A DNA stretch of 64,000 nucleotides, taken from NCBI GenBank assembly GCA_002633025.1, contig NMRB01000269.1, positions 257,325 through 321,324 of the forward strand, read 5' to 3'. The notes under the pieces are model-generated. The model ran no database searches and was not told the origin of the DNA. It saw nothing but the letters and a program-made list of their open reading frames with translations. This stretch comes from Notospermus geniculatus. Its lineage: Eukaryota > Nemertea > Pilidiophora > Heteronemertea > Lineidae. The position numbers were made by a program, and so were the translations under genes. Shown piece by piece: positions 26,048 through 36,573 of this stretch; position 1 is the stretch's first letter, and each line of letters begins with the position of its first letter.

Positions 26048-26420
26048 CAGGGTTTCCGCTAGATGGGGGGGGGGGGAGGGGCAAGGGGGCAGGAGCCCCC
26101 CTTCATGATCTAAAGGGGGCTTGCCCCCTCCCCTTATTATTGCAGAGCAGTGTCTTTAAATTGCCCTTATTTTCATTCAAGAGATACAACAGTCGAACAA
26201 AGATCTGTACACTTCTGATTTCTCAAACATGTTAGGCCTACACCAGATTAACATTGAAAACATGCAACACTCAGAGATGTTACACCAGAATTAACATTGA
26301 AAACGTGCAACACTCAGAGATGTTACACCAGAATTAACATTGAAAACGTGCAACACTCTGAGATATTGCACCAGAATTAACATTTTGCCCCCTAAATATT
26401 TTTTTCTGGTGGAAACCCTG
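26048..26420. mobile_element. DNA transposon remnant with 5-bp target duplication
   Basis: Inverted ends cagggtttccgctag and ctggtggaaaccctg. Flanked on both sides by AACGA (26,043-26,047 and 26,421-26,425). The interior holds a poly-G/C stretch and a 43-bp tandem array. The CAGGG...CCCTG ends suggest a hAT-like element, but most hAT families make 8-bp duplications, so the superfamily is uncertain. Confidence 0.85.
26234..26388. repeat. 43-bp tandem array, about 3.6 copies
   Basis: Unit accagaattaacattgaaaa followed by cgtgcaacactcagagatgtt. The two middle copies are almost identical. It sits inside the element at 26,048-26,420. Confidence 0.85.
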
Positions 26421-26934
26421 AACGATAGTTAATATGTTTGTACGTGTTAAATAAGAAAGCTGTCAACTTGAAGAACTGACTTGAGTTGCAATATACCCAC
26501 AATCATCACATAGAATCCTGTCCCCGTCCACAATCCCCATTTAAAATCATATCGCATGATACTTATATCTCCCCTTCTTTCCTCTGATCTTTTTCTTCCA
26601 GTTTTTTCATCCATAAATATTCATAAACGTATCTTCAAACATTAAATAGAAAGAGATCAAAAATCAATGGCTGACTCTTCCTTTAAATGTCTGGTTTATT
26701 TATATCCATCGATAACTGAAAACGTCTCCATCCTGGCAAAGAAATATCGGAAAATGAAAAAAACATCAATGAATTATATGAAATTCTGACGGTGAATATT
26801 GAATGTGAATATCGCAGATGACTGGTGCCATCTGGTAAGAGTATGTTTAATTACTTCAGTATCAATGACTTGGTTTTGCTTTCATAAGAGGTGTTTGGAC
26901 CTGATGGGTGAGATTGAGAAGTATCATTAGAATC

Positions 26935-27180
26935 ACGTTATCACGTCCACTTTAAAATAGCAAGGTCCCGGGTTCAAAACCACTCGGGCCATATGGGATA
27001 AATCATCCCTTGCCTCTTCACGTCCTTCGAATGGGACAGTAAGCCGTGGTGCCTTGTACTGTGGTTCACAAGGGCCAGTAAAAGACCCCATCCAAGTGAG
27101 GAACATGAGTAGCTTGAGATGGCCTCTTCCGTACTTACCAGCTATGACGTCGCCCCTGATGAAACAATCTAATACAATAC
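26935..27180 (+). mobile_element. tRNA-derived SINE, copy 6
   Basis: The partial head retains a B box (gggttcaaaacc), followed by atatgggataaatcatccct, the conserved body and the cccctgatga tail. The A-box end is degraded. Confidence 0.75.
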
Positions 27181-28459
27181 CATTCCCTGCACTGCTTTGA
27201 AATGAGATGCAAACGACGCTTTTTGTGTTAATCGCTAATCGCACAAAAAGCCAACAAAACTCTTCATGGAAAATTGCCGATTTTCTTCACAATTAATCCG
27301 ATGAAGGCTTTGCCTCCGGATGGTACAAGTCTTCCTTGGTGTTAATCTGTGGTCCGAACATGGTCTCAAGTTGATGCAATCACCGCAACAACCCTGAGCA
27401 GAATCTTAATGTGGCCAGATGGCCGATTTATCAAGACTCGATACGGCCGGAGTTCAGTAAATACCAATTGTCCATCACTGGGATTGGATTGCGGTGATTT
27501 GGAGTCGCCGATTTGATATTCTGTGTCCAATAACATTTGGTGTGACGTGTTGTGCCAAATGCAAATGACTCTTGGATACAATGTAATCAATTAATGGTGT
27601 GTGGGACCACTCAGCATCATCGGGTGGGATGTGAAGTAATGGGGTGCCAAAAAAAACAACAATTTGTGTCATTACCTTTGTTTTATTTGCCTTTTTGTAC
27701 GAATGATTCGAAAATGAGATGACATACGTGACCTGAATTGAGCCCAGGTCGCCAGGATGTTGGTGATGGTACCCCGGAATGTCCATGAGAAGGTGATGTC
27801 AATGTTGTCTTCCTCTTCATTTCCATAGCGTTTGCCCTTTTCCTAATGACTATGGCCGCATTCCTCCTCACTCACACTCTGTATCCCAAAATTTATTAAA
27901 ATTATCAAAATTCACGTATTATCAAACTTTATGAAAATATCAAAATTACTTAAAAAGTGTGATGAAAAATGTCGATATTTGGTGCGGTGCAGGTGTTGCA
28001 TGGGGTAATGAGACAAGTCGCCCTCCCGAACTCTCTACAAGTGGGTCCAATACCGTAGAGAGCAAAATTGACCTACCCGTACCTTTATCCGCGTACCTTC
28101 CGCCTACGTCAAACTAAAGGTACGCTCCACTTCATTTGTATGGTACAGTCACGTCACATGTCTTTCTGCGTGACTTCCGCACGCCATGCACGAATGCCGT
28201 TGCGTCTTCACTGCGTGCCTTCCAAGGCGGTGCGCGACATCCGCGGAAGATACAAGGATGCTACGCACATGGCGCTGTGGTGTGCGAATGGAAGTAGGTC
28301 AGTTGTGCAGAGTACTGTACGTTCTGCTCATGCGATTTACAAGCAATAGATAATATATGTCTGGTTGGGAAGGCTGATTCCTCCGTCTATTCTGTGCAGT
28401 GAGAAAGTGTACAATTTCATGAGTAAGATTTTGTGGAGATGTTGGTCCTTAATCACTTA
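27181..28459. other. 3' flank of the carbonic anhydrase gene
   Basis: Contains the probable 3' UTR on the minus strand. The nearest AATAAA on that strand is at about 27,892-27,897, some 560 bases beyond the stop. A GC-richer block at 28,070-28,300 has an open frame without recognised product. Confidence 0.45.
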
Positions 28460-31400
28460 TCAGATCAACAGTTGTGTCATGAGAAATGCTATCATTCCAC
28501 CCATCACGATCATGATTGTCTGAATACCAGGTCTTCCTGCAGCGTCGATGATTTGATAGGATGATATCCCAACCTGCCTCACTCGGAAATTTCTGGTTAC
28601 AGTCCTGTTATTCAGATGTTGAGTACTTCTAAAGTTGTTTGCCATGGCCTCGAAAGCTTCACCCTGAGGTCGAGTGGAGAGTTGTCGAAATGCTCTTAGC
28701 TGAAAAAGTGAGTCAAGTTATTTACTAAACGTGTTGTGTGGCTCTTGACCTCCTTGTCCCTGCTTGGCTATGGTGGGTGTTGATACTGGTAGTACTGAAG
28801 GCAGGAGTTCTCTTCCAATAGTGGACCACAATGTTTGGAAATGTACCATCTCTGCTGCACAGAGATATGCCCATCCTCAGCCAAACTCCAGTTTGCACTG
28901 GCATGGCAGCAACCAGTTTCTAAGAAGCAACAGCCACTCCATCTCTTGCCGAGCAGAAGAACTAGGGATGCCACTCTCATCTTTTGAGTTTACCTACCTG
29001 TTCGTGTGATATTGGGATGGTATTCTTGAAAAGGGTCCAGACTACAATCTGTGAGCACGGTGGTGTGGTGAACGAGCCCAAGTAGCGGACGTAATACCTC
29101 CTTGATGCGGGAACAAAGTTCCATGGCGGAAATGCTTTGATAACCACTGTCTTGTTCAAATCTGGGGACATAGGAAAAAAGGGGATATCAGTCATTGGAA
29201 CATGTTGGTGAAGTGTTCCACTTTGGCCTTTGGCCCTCACTTTGTGGACTTGCTGCTCTTCGACAAGAAGTTATTCATGGTTGACACTTGTGCTGCTTGG
29301 GCCGATGACATGCCTCGGAGTGAGGAAAAGGTTGCTTCCAAGTTGATGTGTCGAGAACAAAACCCGTCCTCACCTTCATATTTAATCTGTGCTAGAGCCT
29401 TAGTGACTTCATCAAATATCTTAGTACCCTGATGAGCATCTGAGACCTGAAGAAAAGGTTAATTGATGAAGACTTGTTCAACACTTGGGATTCACAATCT
29501 CTGCTTCTTGAATATTTTGTTGGCAGATGCATCTTTGGGTAACACGGAACCAGGCCTATGATGGCCTTACATATATACATGTATTGTGAACTGAACTGTT
29601 CATACCGTGCACCAGTCACTGCTGGGCTATCCAATTGATGATGCATGGGTGTGGCAGGTGTCAGACCTCTAGCAGCCAACCAAACTGCTCCTATCATGCA
29701 CCGGTCACTGCTGGGCTATCCAATTGATGCTGCATGAGTGTGGCAGTTGTCAGACCTCTAGCAGCCAACCAAACTGCTCCTATCATGCACCGGTCACTGC
29801 TGGGCAATCCAATTGATGTTGCATGAGTGTGGCAGTTGTCAGCAGCCAACCAAACTGTTCCTATCATGCACCGGTCACTGCTGGGCAATCCAATTGATGC
29901 TGCAAGATGTGCGTAGGCAATTGGAAGACCTCTTGGAGATGAAATCAATTGCACTTTCTGCTCTCGGGACACACATTTGCAGATAATGAAGTTTACCTGT
30001 GCAAAACTGGCAAACACAGCCACAGCTTCCTCATCATCAGATGCTACACTTGCTTTAAAGTTCTCGTACTTATCACGGTTGTACGTTACTATGTGGACCT
30101 GGAAGAAGAGGGAGAGGAGTGAATCAAGGGTGTGTGACCTTCAGGACAGACAACATGAAGCCAGACCTTCCTACTCGACTTGTGTGAAGCTTATGATTGG
30201 GGCAGCACCTCCATTGACTTCAGCTATCAATTTTCACTGATGTAGGCATCTCTGGACATATCCTTTCTGAAGTTGTGAGGTCAAAGTTAAAACACCCATC
30301 GATCACATCATTCCATCCAAAAGGGTAGCTCCCCTCCCTACTGCTGGTCACCTCCAAAATTTGTTGCATACTTGTACCATCATTGCTGCCACCTCATCAT
30401 CTTGATGCAATACAAGACGCAAACAATTCAAAATTGGAGCCGGAAGTGATTGTTACAGAAGATCAATGACTTCAGACCTTCGACGTGTTCCAGAATGTCT
30501 ATGGAGGGGATCTACTTGTAGATTCCATCAGTGTGGCCGTACCTTAGATTGGTTCCCATGTTTGCCGCTCCACTCCCACGGCGCTACTGGATCAGACAGT
30601 ACCGCACCTCGGGAGTGGAGTGGCAAATCATTGTACTCTTACCTCTAAAGGATAAGTAATCCTATCAATGGTGTGTTCTGAACCCTTGAAATCATCTGAT
30701 CCCCAGTGGAAGTGTAACTGGGCAACTTTGTACTTTCCTGGTAGGTCACCCCCCTTTACATAATACTCGTTGTCGAGGTGGACGACGGCTGAAAAATGAA
30801 CCGAGGTGTATCTTATGTGATGGCCTTCAGTAGCATTGCCTTGTGGTCAAAACAGGATGATTCATGTCCAATGTACCTCATCCAGGGAACACCATGGTGT
30901 TTGGACTCATCGCCATACTCTGACCCACTTCTTTTTGGAAAGTTAGCTATGTGATTGACGAAAGCAACGGAAGCTGGGCATGACGTACCTGTGTGTGCAT
31001 TATTCACGATGTGGGGAGATTTATCTGTATTGCCAGAGAAAAACTCTATTTCATCAAGATCCTCATCATACTCTGCCTTCCGTATATCGATATTGATGGG
31101 TGATTGTTTCTGGCCGGTGCCGCAGATAGGGGAGACGATTCCCCACTTATCTTCTCCTGAAATCAGATGTTGAATGATGAATGACATGTTGTTCCACAAT
31201 TTCCTATTCTAGTTTTTGGTACATTGATGCCTTGTAGCTTGTGTTACATCCTGAGAAATCAGGGTTTCTTAGCGCTCGCTCCCTTCGTCACCGCACACAA
31301 ACATTTGTGTGCGGTGACGAAGGAAGCGAGTGCTAAGAACCCCTGATGTTCTCAGGATGTTGTGTTGGGTCAGCACTAGGCTGCAAGGGCCTTCACTGCC

Positions 31401-32774
31401 GAGGTCAGTAATCTTGATTGGCAGGACCCTGGCTTTCTCTTTCAGTGTCTTTAGCAGCACTGTCGAAGTCCAGATGGGCTTAAGTTGTTGTCCCTGGAAC
31501 TGGCAGCACGCATGCAAATTCCTGTCTGCAAGATTTGAAACCATGCCTGGGGCGGGGCAGTATTGCAGTGATGAGGTAGCACGAACAGGTCTTAGTTTCC
31601 AGACATGGCTCACAGCGATGCTTACAATGAGATTAATATATGAGTTCAATTTGGTACAAGTCATGACATTTCTCTTTTGTAATTGCAGTTCTTCTATTGA
31701 GATATTGAACAAATATTGGTTCGTAACAGAAAAAGACTGTTGTCTGTGTTGTCAGTTGTGTGTGACAAGAGAGTAAATGGTGCTAACACAATGAGAGCGA
31801 TACCAAACACCATGGGAAAGATGATTTTGATTAATATCTCACAGGTGGGATTGCAGCAGTGCTCAACATTTCATAGCCTACCTAGTGATGTGCAAGGTGC
31901 TAAACAGCTGAAGACTGATGTCTGACCAAAAAATGGTGATGTAAGGTACACCATGAGCTGTAGAAGCTACTGTAAGCTGAGCTGGAAAGAGAAGCTTCGT
32001 GCCAAAGAACAAGCTTTTTGCTGAAGAACTCGAGTTGTTCTCATAAAAAGAATCACAAGAATCTTGTCTTACCACATTTTCCTCTGTATCCCCAGTGATC
32101 GCAATCAAATGGGAGCGGAGAAACTGAAACGAGAAATATGTATTAAAACACAGCTTTGGCACCCAATGAGGCCTCCTATCCTGAGCTGCCCCAGGACATG
32201 TAGTGGCCCAATGAGGCCTCCTATCCTGAGCTGCCCCAGGACATGTATAGTGTAGTGGCTCTTCGTGAGGCACTGTTTTCATGAGAAAAAAAAAGATATG
32301 AGATGGATTTCAGAAGGGTTGCTCGTCCTTGGCATGAAAGGATGTGGTTGATGGTCCAATGTAGGCCTCGTGTCCAAGACTTTGAGGATGGAAACCTTAC
32401 ACTGGTCTGATTGATACCAAAATTGAGAGAAACCTTACACTGGTCTGATTGATACCAAAATTGAGAGAAGTTACTGGGGGAAATTTCTGGCTTGAGGAAC
32501 CATGAAAGGAGATTCTGATGAGGTGATGATTCACTGAACTCGATAATGAGCTATTTTTAGCTCTCGGGCAGTTCGCTATTGACCACAAAGGCTCGGCTCC
32601 TTCGAGTCAGATACCCTGCCAGCAGTCCACCCTGAAATGACAATGAGTGACTGGCTTCATAGACGAAAACATCTACCTACCGTGATGGTAGTCATGCCGT
32701 TGCCCGGCAAATATCCCACCAAATCTCAATACAAATAAGAGAAAGAATCCCACGAATTTACAATTTGGCTGCAT
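28460..32774 (-). CDS. Secreted, probably GPI-anchored alpha-carbonic anhydrase (complete, 8 exons)
   Basis: Reversible hydration of CO2 to bicarbonate by a zinc enzyme, probably on the outer cell surface. Coding exons (minus strand, 5' to 3'): 32774-32681, 32123-32073, 31156-30989, 30788-30643, 30098-29997, 29446-29374, 29161-28998, 28699-28460. All have GT-AG junctions, and the phases sum to 1,038 bp, 345 residues. Exon 1 encodes a hydrophobic signal peptide (MQPNCKFVGFFLLFV...). The core shows QSPINID, the proton-shuttle His in VNNAH, zinc ligands in LHFHWGS and VHIV, GSEHTID, and the gatekeeper motif FTTPPC. Three N-terminal cysteines (FDC, GKC, PIC) plus the Cys of PPC resemble the disulfide pattern of CA4-type extracellular enzymes. 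The protein ends in a hydrophobic segment of about 19 residues with no cytoplasmic tail, after small residues (DAAG), as in a GPI signal. That it is GPI-anchored rather than a short transmembrane form is inference. All catalytic residues are present, so it should be active. Introns contain a palindrome and an 89-bp minisatellite. Confidence 0.95.
29609..29905. repeat. 89-bp minisatellite in carbonic anhydrase intron 5
   Basis: Starts at 29,609, 29,698, 29,787 and 29,868. Unit includes cggtcactgctgggctatcc and gagtgtggcagttgtcagac. The third unit is shortened by eight bases. Confidence 0.88.
31246..31360. mobile_element. Near-perfect palindrome in carbonic anhydrase intron 2
   Basis: acatcctgagaaatcaggg pairs with the right end (ccctgatgttctcaggatgt). 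The centre is cgcacacaaacatttgtgtgcg. The cttagcgctcgc/gcgagtgctaag arms recall the palindrome at 42,619-42,846. Confidence 0.8.
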
Positions 32775-32934
32775 GGTGCCGCAAACGAATTTCCCAAACT
32801 GATTGGTGCACCGCGGGGCCCAGATACATGAATGCTCCCGGTTATTACGGTCAAACCATTCAAATCATAACAATAGGAGTGATGTTGACACATCTGCTCT
32901 TTACATCAAAAGACTCTAGGAATATTGAGATGAG

Positions 32935-32942
32935 TATTTATA
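32935..32942 (-). promoter_or_regulatory. Candidate TATA box of the carbonic anhydrase gene
   Basis: The minus strand reads TATAAATA here, about 160 bases upstream of the carbonic anhydrase ATG at 32,774. A start site some 30 bases downstream would give a 5' leader of about 130 bases. The motif and spacing are seen; promoter function is inference, and no initiator was identified. Confidence 0.4.
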
Positions 32943-33462
32943 ATAGTTGAGATCAGTCTTCGTTCAGTATTAACCCAAATATTCAGTAATGTCTCTTCCT
33001 CGGCATGCGTTGGTCAATTGGCTTTTCCTTTTTCTCGCGTACCGGTTTGTCCTGTAAAGGATGTTTGACTTAAAGCCCCACTTGATTGAATTTTACGACA
33101 TTTTCGAAGTGTTATCAGATAGAGGTCTCCTAGCCTTGTAAAGGTCCCAGAAATACTTGCCTGATACGTACTTCAAAAAATCAAGACCTAGTTTTTAGCA
33201 CACTTCGAAAAATCGGCAGGCGGAGTTCTATGTATTCAGATAGATCATAGTACATTTCACCAGACATGAAACATCGGAGGACATAAGCACTTCATGAATT
33301 CAATACAGTGCGGCTTTAAGATAGTCACGAGTGAGAGAAGGAGGTCGGCAAAACTGTCATTTCTTAAAGTTTGATTTTCTAGGATTTAACGCCCACAAGT
33401 ACTTCTCAGGATTGGTTGGGCAGCAGCAAGATAGATTTGAGGAATTGGGTGTGGGGGGGGGG

Positions 33463-33481
33463 AGGGTTAGGGTTAGGGTTA
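33463..33481. repeat. Short interstitial telomere-type repeat
   Basis: Three GGGTTA units after a G-rich run. Too short to mean more than chance or a repair scar. Confidence 0.6.
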
Positions 33482-34705
33482 AATCCACAACTGGGGGGAG
33501 GAGGAAGGGGTATAACACTCGAGAGGTGTCCTATTGGTAGAAGTGTCCATGATGGCAGTTCCTATCTATGGGGACATCATTGTTGATGTATAAACATACC
33601 ATGTGCATGTACATCGTCATGAGGTTTGTGTCTCCCGAAAGCGATGTCTGGAGCGTGGAGAAGTTGGATTGTGACTGCGATGAAGAGTCTGAGATGATTC
33701 ATTTTACAGTCACAAAATCTGATCCAGTGATTAGTGGTACTAACTGACTAATACCTAATGACAATTACCGGTAGTAATTGTTGCGAAGAAGGAAAACTAA
33801 CTTTTGATTGCAAGAGACTTTGAGGAGTTTAGTTGGGTTGACGGAAGGAGTTGCTGAGGTGAATTTGTATAGAACTGTATTCTGCTTGAGTTTCAGACTG
33901 TTTATGACCTGAGTGTCACTCAAATGCAGCGAGTTCAGTATGGTAACCCCTGCTTGCGCTTTTACAATACAGGAGGACTGATGGTGCAGGTTTTATTCTG
34001 GGAAGCTCTTGTTTCCCCCTGTATTGGATACATAGTTATGACTCAATTCATGCTCAGTTCATAATTCAACTTAGCTGAAATGATAACGTCGGCGACTCCA
34101 CAAATAAACACTGGCATAAATCCCTGCCGTGTCTGCAAAGTTATCGTATAGATAATCCAAAAATATTCCTCCCGTCAGAATTTTTGCCCGATTATGAATA
34201 AATTAAATACACAAAATTGTAATAATAGCGTGAGAAATCAAGATTTTGGCTCATTTCAACTCCGTTCATCGCATAATATCATTTTGTAGATTGTCACATT
34301 TTTCGGGACTTAAGTAGTTTCTCTTTCTGAGGGGCCATCTCAACAGTCGTGCCGCAATAGTAATGTAGGCCTACATTTTCACCTTGGCCTACGAACAAAA
34401 ACTTTGCCAGTACACCTGGATTCACCCTCCTTACTCTTGACAAGATGTCACATTCTTAACTCGAAGGTAGTGTCCATTTTTTGCCGTATGTTTCTAATTC
34501 TGTGCATCTTAGGCCAGGTAATTGTGTCTTTCTTGTTCTTTTGACGGAGTTCAGTATCAATATTGTGTTGCACTTTATTTTACCGCCAATCAGTTTGCCG
34601 AACTGGAATAAATACTCCTGTGTACAGTGGGACTTTGAGGATGGATTAACACTTTGAAATCTTCCATGTTAGCATCTGAAATCCTAAGACGGAGCTATCT
34701 CGTCT

Positions 34706-34936
34706 ACAGGTTCTTCACTGATTTTACAACAGTCACGTGACTGCAAAGAATCGGCCATGTTGGCTGTCAAATGGCCGGCGATGACGTCAAAACTGTCATG
34801 TCATGACATTTTGACGTCACAATCTGTTTGTTGACGCTGTGTTCATGCCGTGATGTCGCTTGACATTTTGACGGCCAGTATGGCGGCATCGTGTCGTCAT
34901 GGAAATGTGAATCACGTCATTCACGTGTGAGTAGTT
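34706..34936. mobile_element. TGACGTCA-rich MITE (family D), copy 1
   Basis: Starts caggttcttcactg and shares cacgtgactgcaaagaatc, the ggccatgttggc block, gtcatgacattttgacgtca and gccagtatggcggcat with the copies at 56,081 and 58,563. The right end is degraded. Confidence 0.8.
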
Positions 34937-35699
34937 TGTAGGCCTAACAAGGATATCACTCTCCTCCCTAACCTTGGTGGATAACAGCAAGGACGTGACC
35001 ATTTTGGTGCCGATTTCGCCAACGGTTGCTTCCCCTGTGAATCTTAGTGATGTTTGATACGAACTTGTGTGATTAATGTTTAAACGGCCCCTTGCCAGAC
35101 CTATAAGTCATGATTTATAATACTTTGTTAGACCCTGGATCAGATTTATCGATATAGGTTGGAATTCGACATATTTTTGTTGTCTTACGGAAAACTATAG
35201 TGACCTCTATGTTTGGTGGCAGACTAGGTCCTGCTCTCAATTTAGTTCATTGATAATCTCAATAGATTAAACAGATAATTTATACAAGTTATTAAGATTT
35301 ATGCCGACTGATGTTCACAAAAACATGAAAGTGAGCTGACTTCACTGATCGATAGAGACATCGGCCTCATTTGAGTGGAGATGAGCAGGTGGATTCCTGC
35401 AAAAACTATGAGCCATCAATCAGCTTATTATGTAAAAGTCATGTCGTGACCTATATGTTGTCGAGAACATGCCTTTTCCTTGTATTTATCATGCTTTACG
35501 AGAGTAAATCAACTTGATAGTGGTTTATTCTGGGGGATGATGATCTATCACTGGTAAAAAACCAAGTTGTATCCTTTGGCAGATGGATCAGACATTGTTC
35601 GAGGCCCACTGTCAAGAACAATGTACTTAGGCCGACTTGATGGATGTTGTCTGGTTTACGCAAGTTTTATATGTCTGTTCCTTGAGTTAAAGTGAAAGC

Positions 35700-35813
35700 C
35701 ATCCTGCAGCACCCTCCCATAGCAGGGCTTTGGTCTCGCTCCTCTTCATACACTTCATACTGTGTGAGTGGATGAAGAGGAGCGAGGTAAAAAACCCTGC
35801 TGTTGGAGGATGT
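35700..35813. mobile_element. Hairpin MITE (family C), copy 2
   Basis: Shares cccatagcagggctttggtc and tcgctcctcttcatacac with the other copies. The right end is ccctgctgttggaggatg. Confidence 0.82.
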
Positions 35814-36347
35814 CTTGCAGGACCACTCATCTGCTGATCCCAAAGTTTGACCGATAAGTCTGGTTTGGAGATGACTTGATTGGCTCCAAATACTACTGGT
35901 GCTCACCAACAGGGCACCACACGGAGTCAGGCCAGAGTTGGCTGATATGGCATGTGTGGTCCAACTACGCCATGATCCATCCAGGGATACCCTGGTGTGG
36001 AAGTAATCGCTACGTGACTGACGAAAGCTCAGCATGCCATGATCAGCATGTTCGCTTAGGAACTGCTCCATTCCTGGCGGAACTGCACACCAAGTTTCGG
36101 GGACAAATCCTTTCCCAAAGCACTACTTCCGCTGTGTAATAGGTTACCGCTGTCCCAGCCTCATTCCCAGTCACCACGCACCTGCGCATCTCACAGGGTG
36201 GGATTCTCTCGTCTTGGCTGTAGCGGAGAGAGCCTATCCAAATATTGTGAGATCTCGTAGCGAGGGAGTCGGGAATCAGGCCCCCCTCCCCATTTGCAAT
36301 CCCCAGTTGATTGTATCATTCAAGTCTCGAAGCATACTTCCCAGTGT

Positions 36348-36450
36348 CCATATTCATAAAACTACTTAAGTCTAAGTGTGATACTTATCTTTTGTGTTGA
36401 ACAAAGGATAAGTGTCACACTTCGACTTAAGTAGTTTTATGAATATGGGC
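36348..36450. mobile_element. Palindromic MITE just upstream of an INPP5F exon
   Basis: Left arm catattcataaaactactta continues to aagtgtgatacttatc; the right arm is its reverse complement ending at gaatatgggc. The loop is ttttgtgttgaacaaa. It lies about 120 bases before the exon at 36,574. Confidence 0.85.
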
Positions 36451-36573
36451 CCAGGAGTCTATTCGTAAAGTGCCTGAGAGTTCGAGATACTTTTCAAGAT
36501 TTCAGCATTCTATAACTGCTTATGATTGATTGATTGAAATGACTTAACACGTCGTGTTGCTTTATCGTTTTAG

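Larger units (their letters stand above)
32943..36573. other. Region between carbonic anhydrase and the first recognised INPP5F exon
   Basis: N-terminal SAC-domain exons were looked for (for example the motif around VFWSQ and RAGxRYKRRG) and not found. Contains family D and C MITEs and a palindrome. An open frame at 35,876-36,139 (plus, with IPWCGSNRYVTDESS) has no assigned product. Confidence 0.5.

Noticed and set aside
33463-33481. Telomeric repeat as sign of a chromosome end or fusion
   Set aside because: Only three units; too short to support either.
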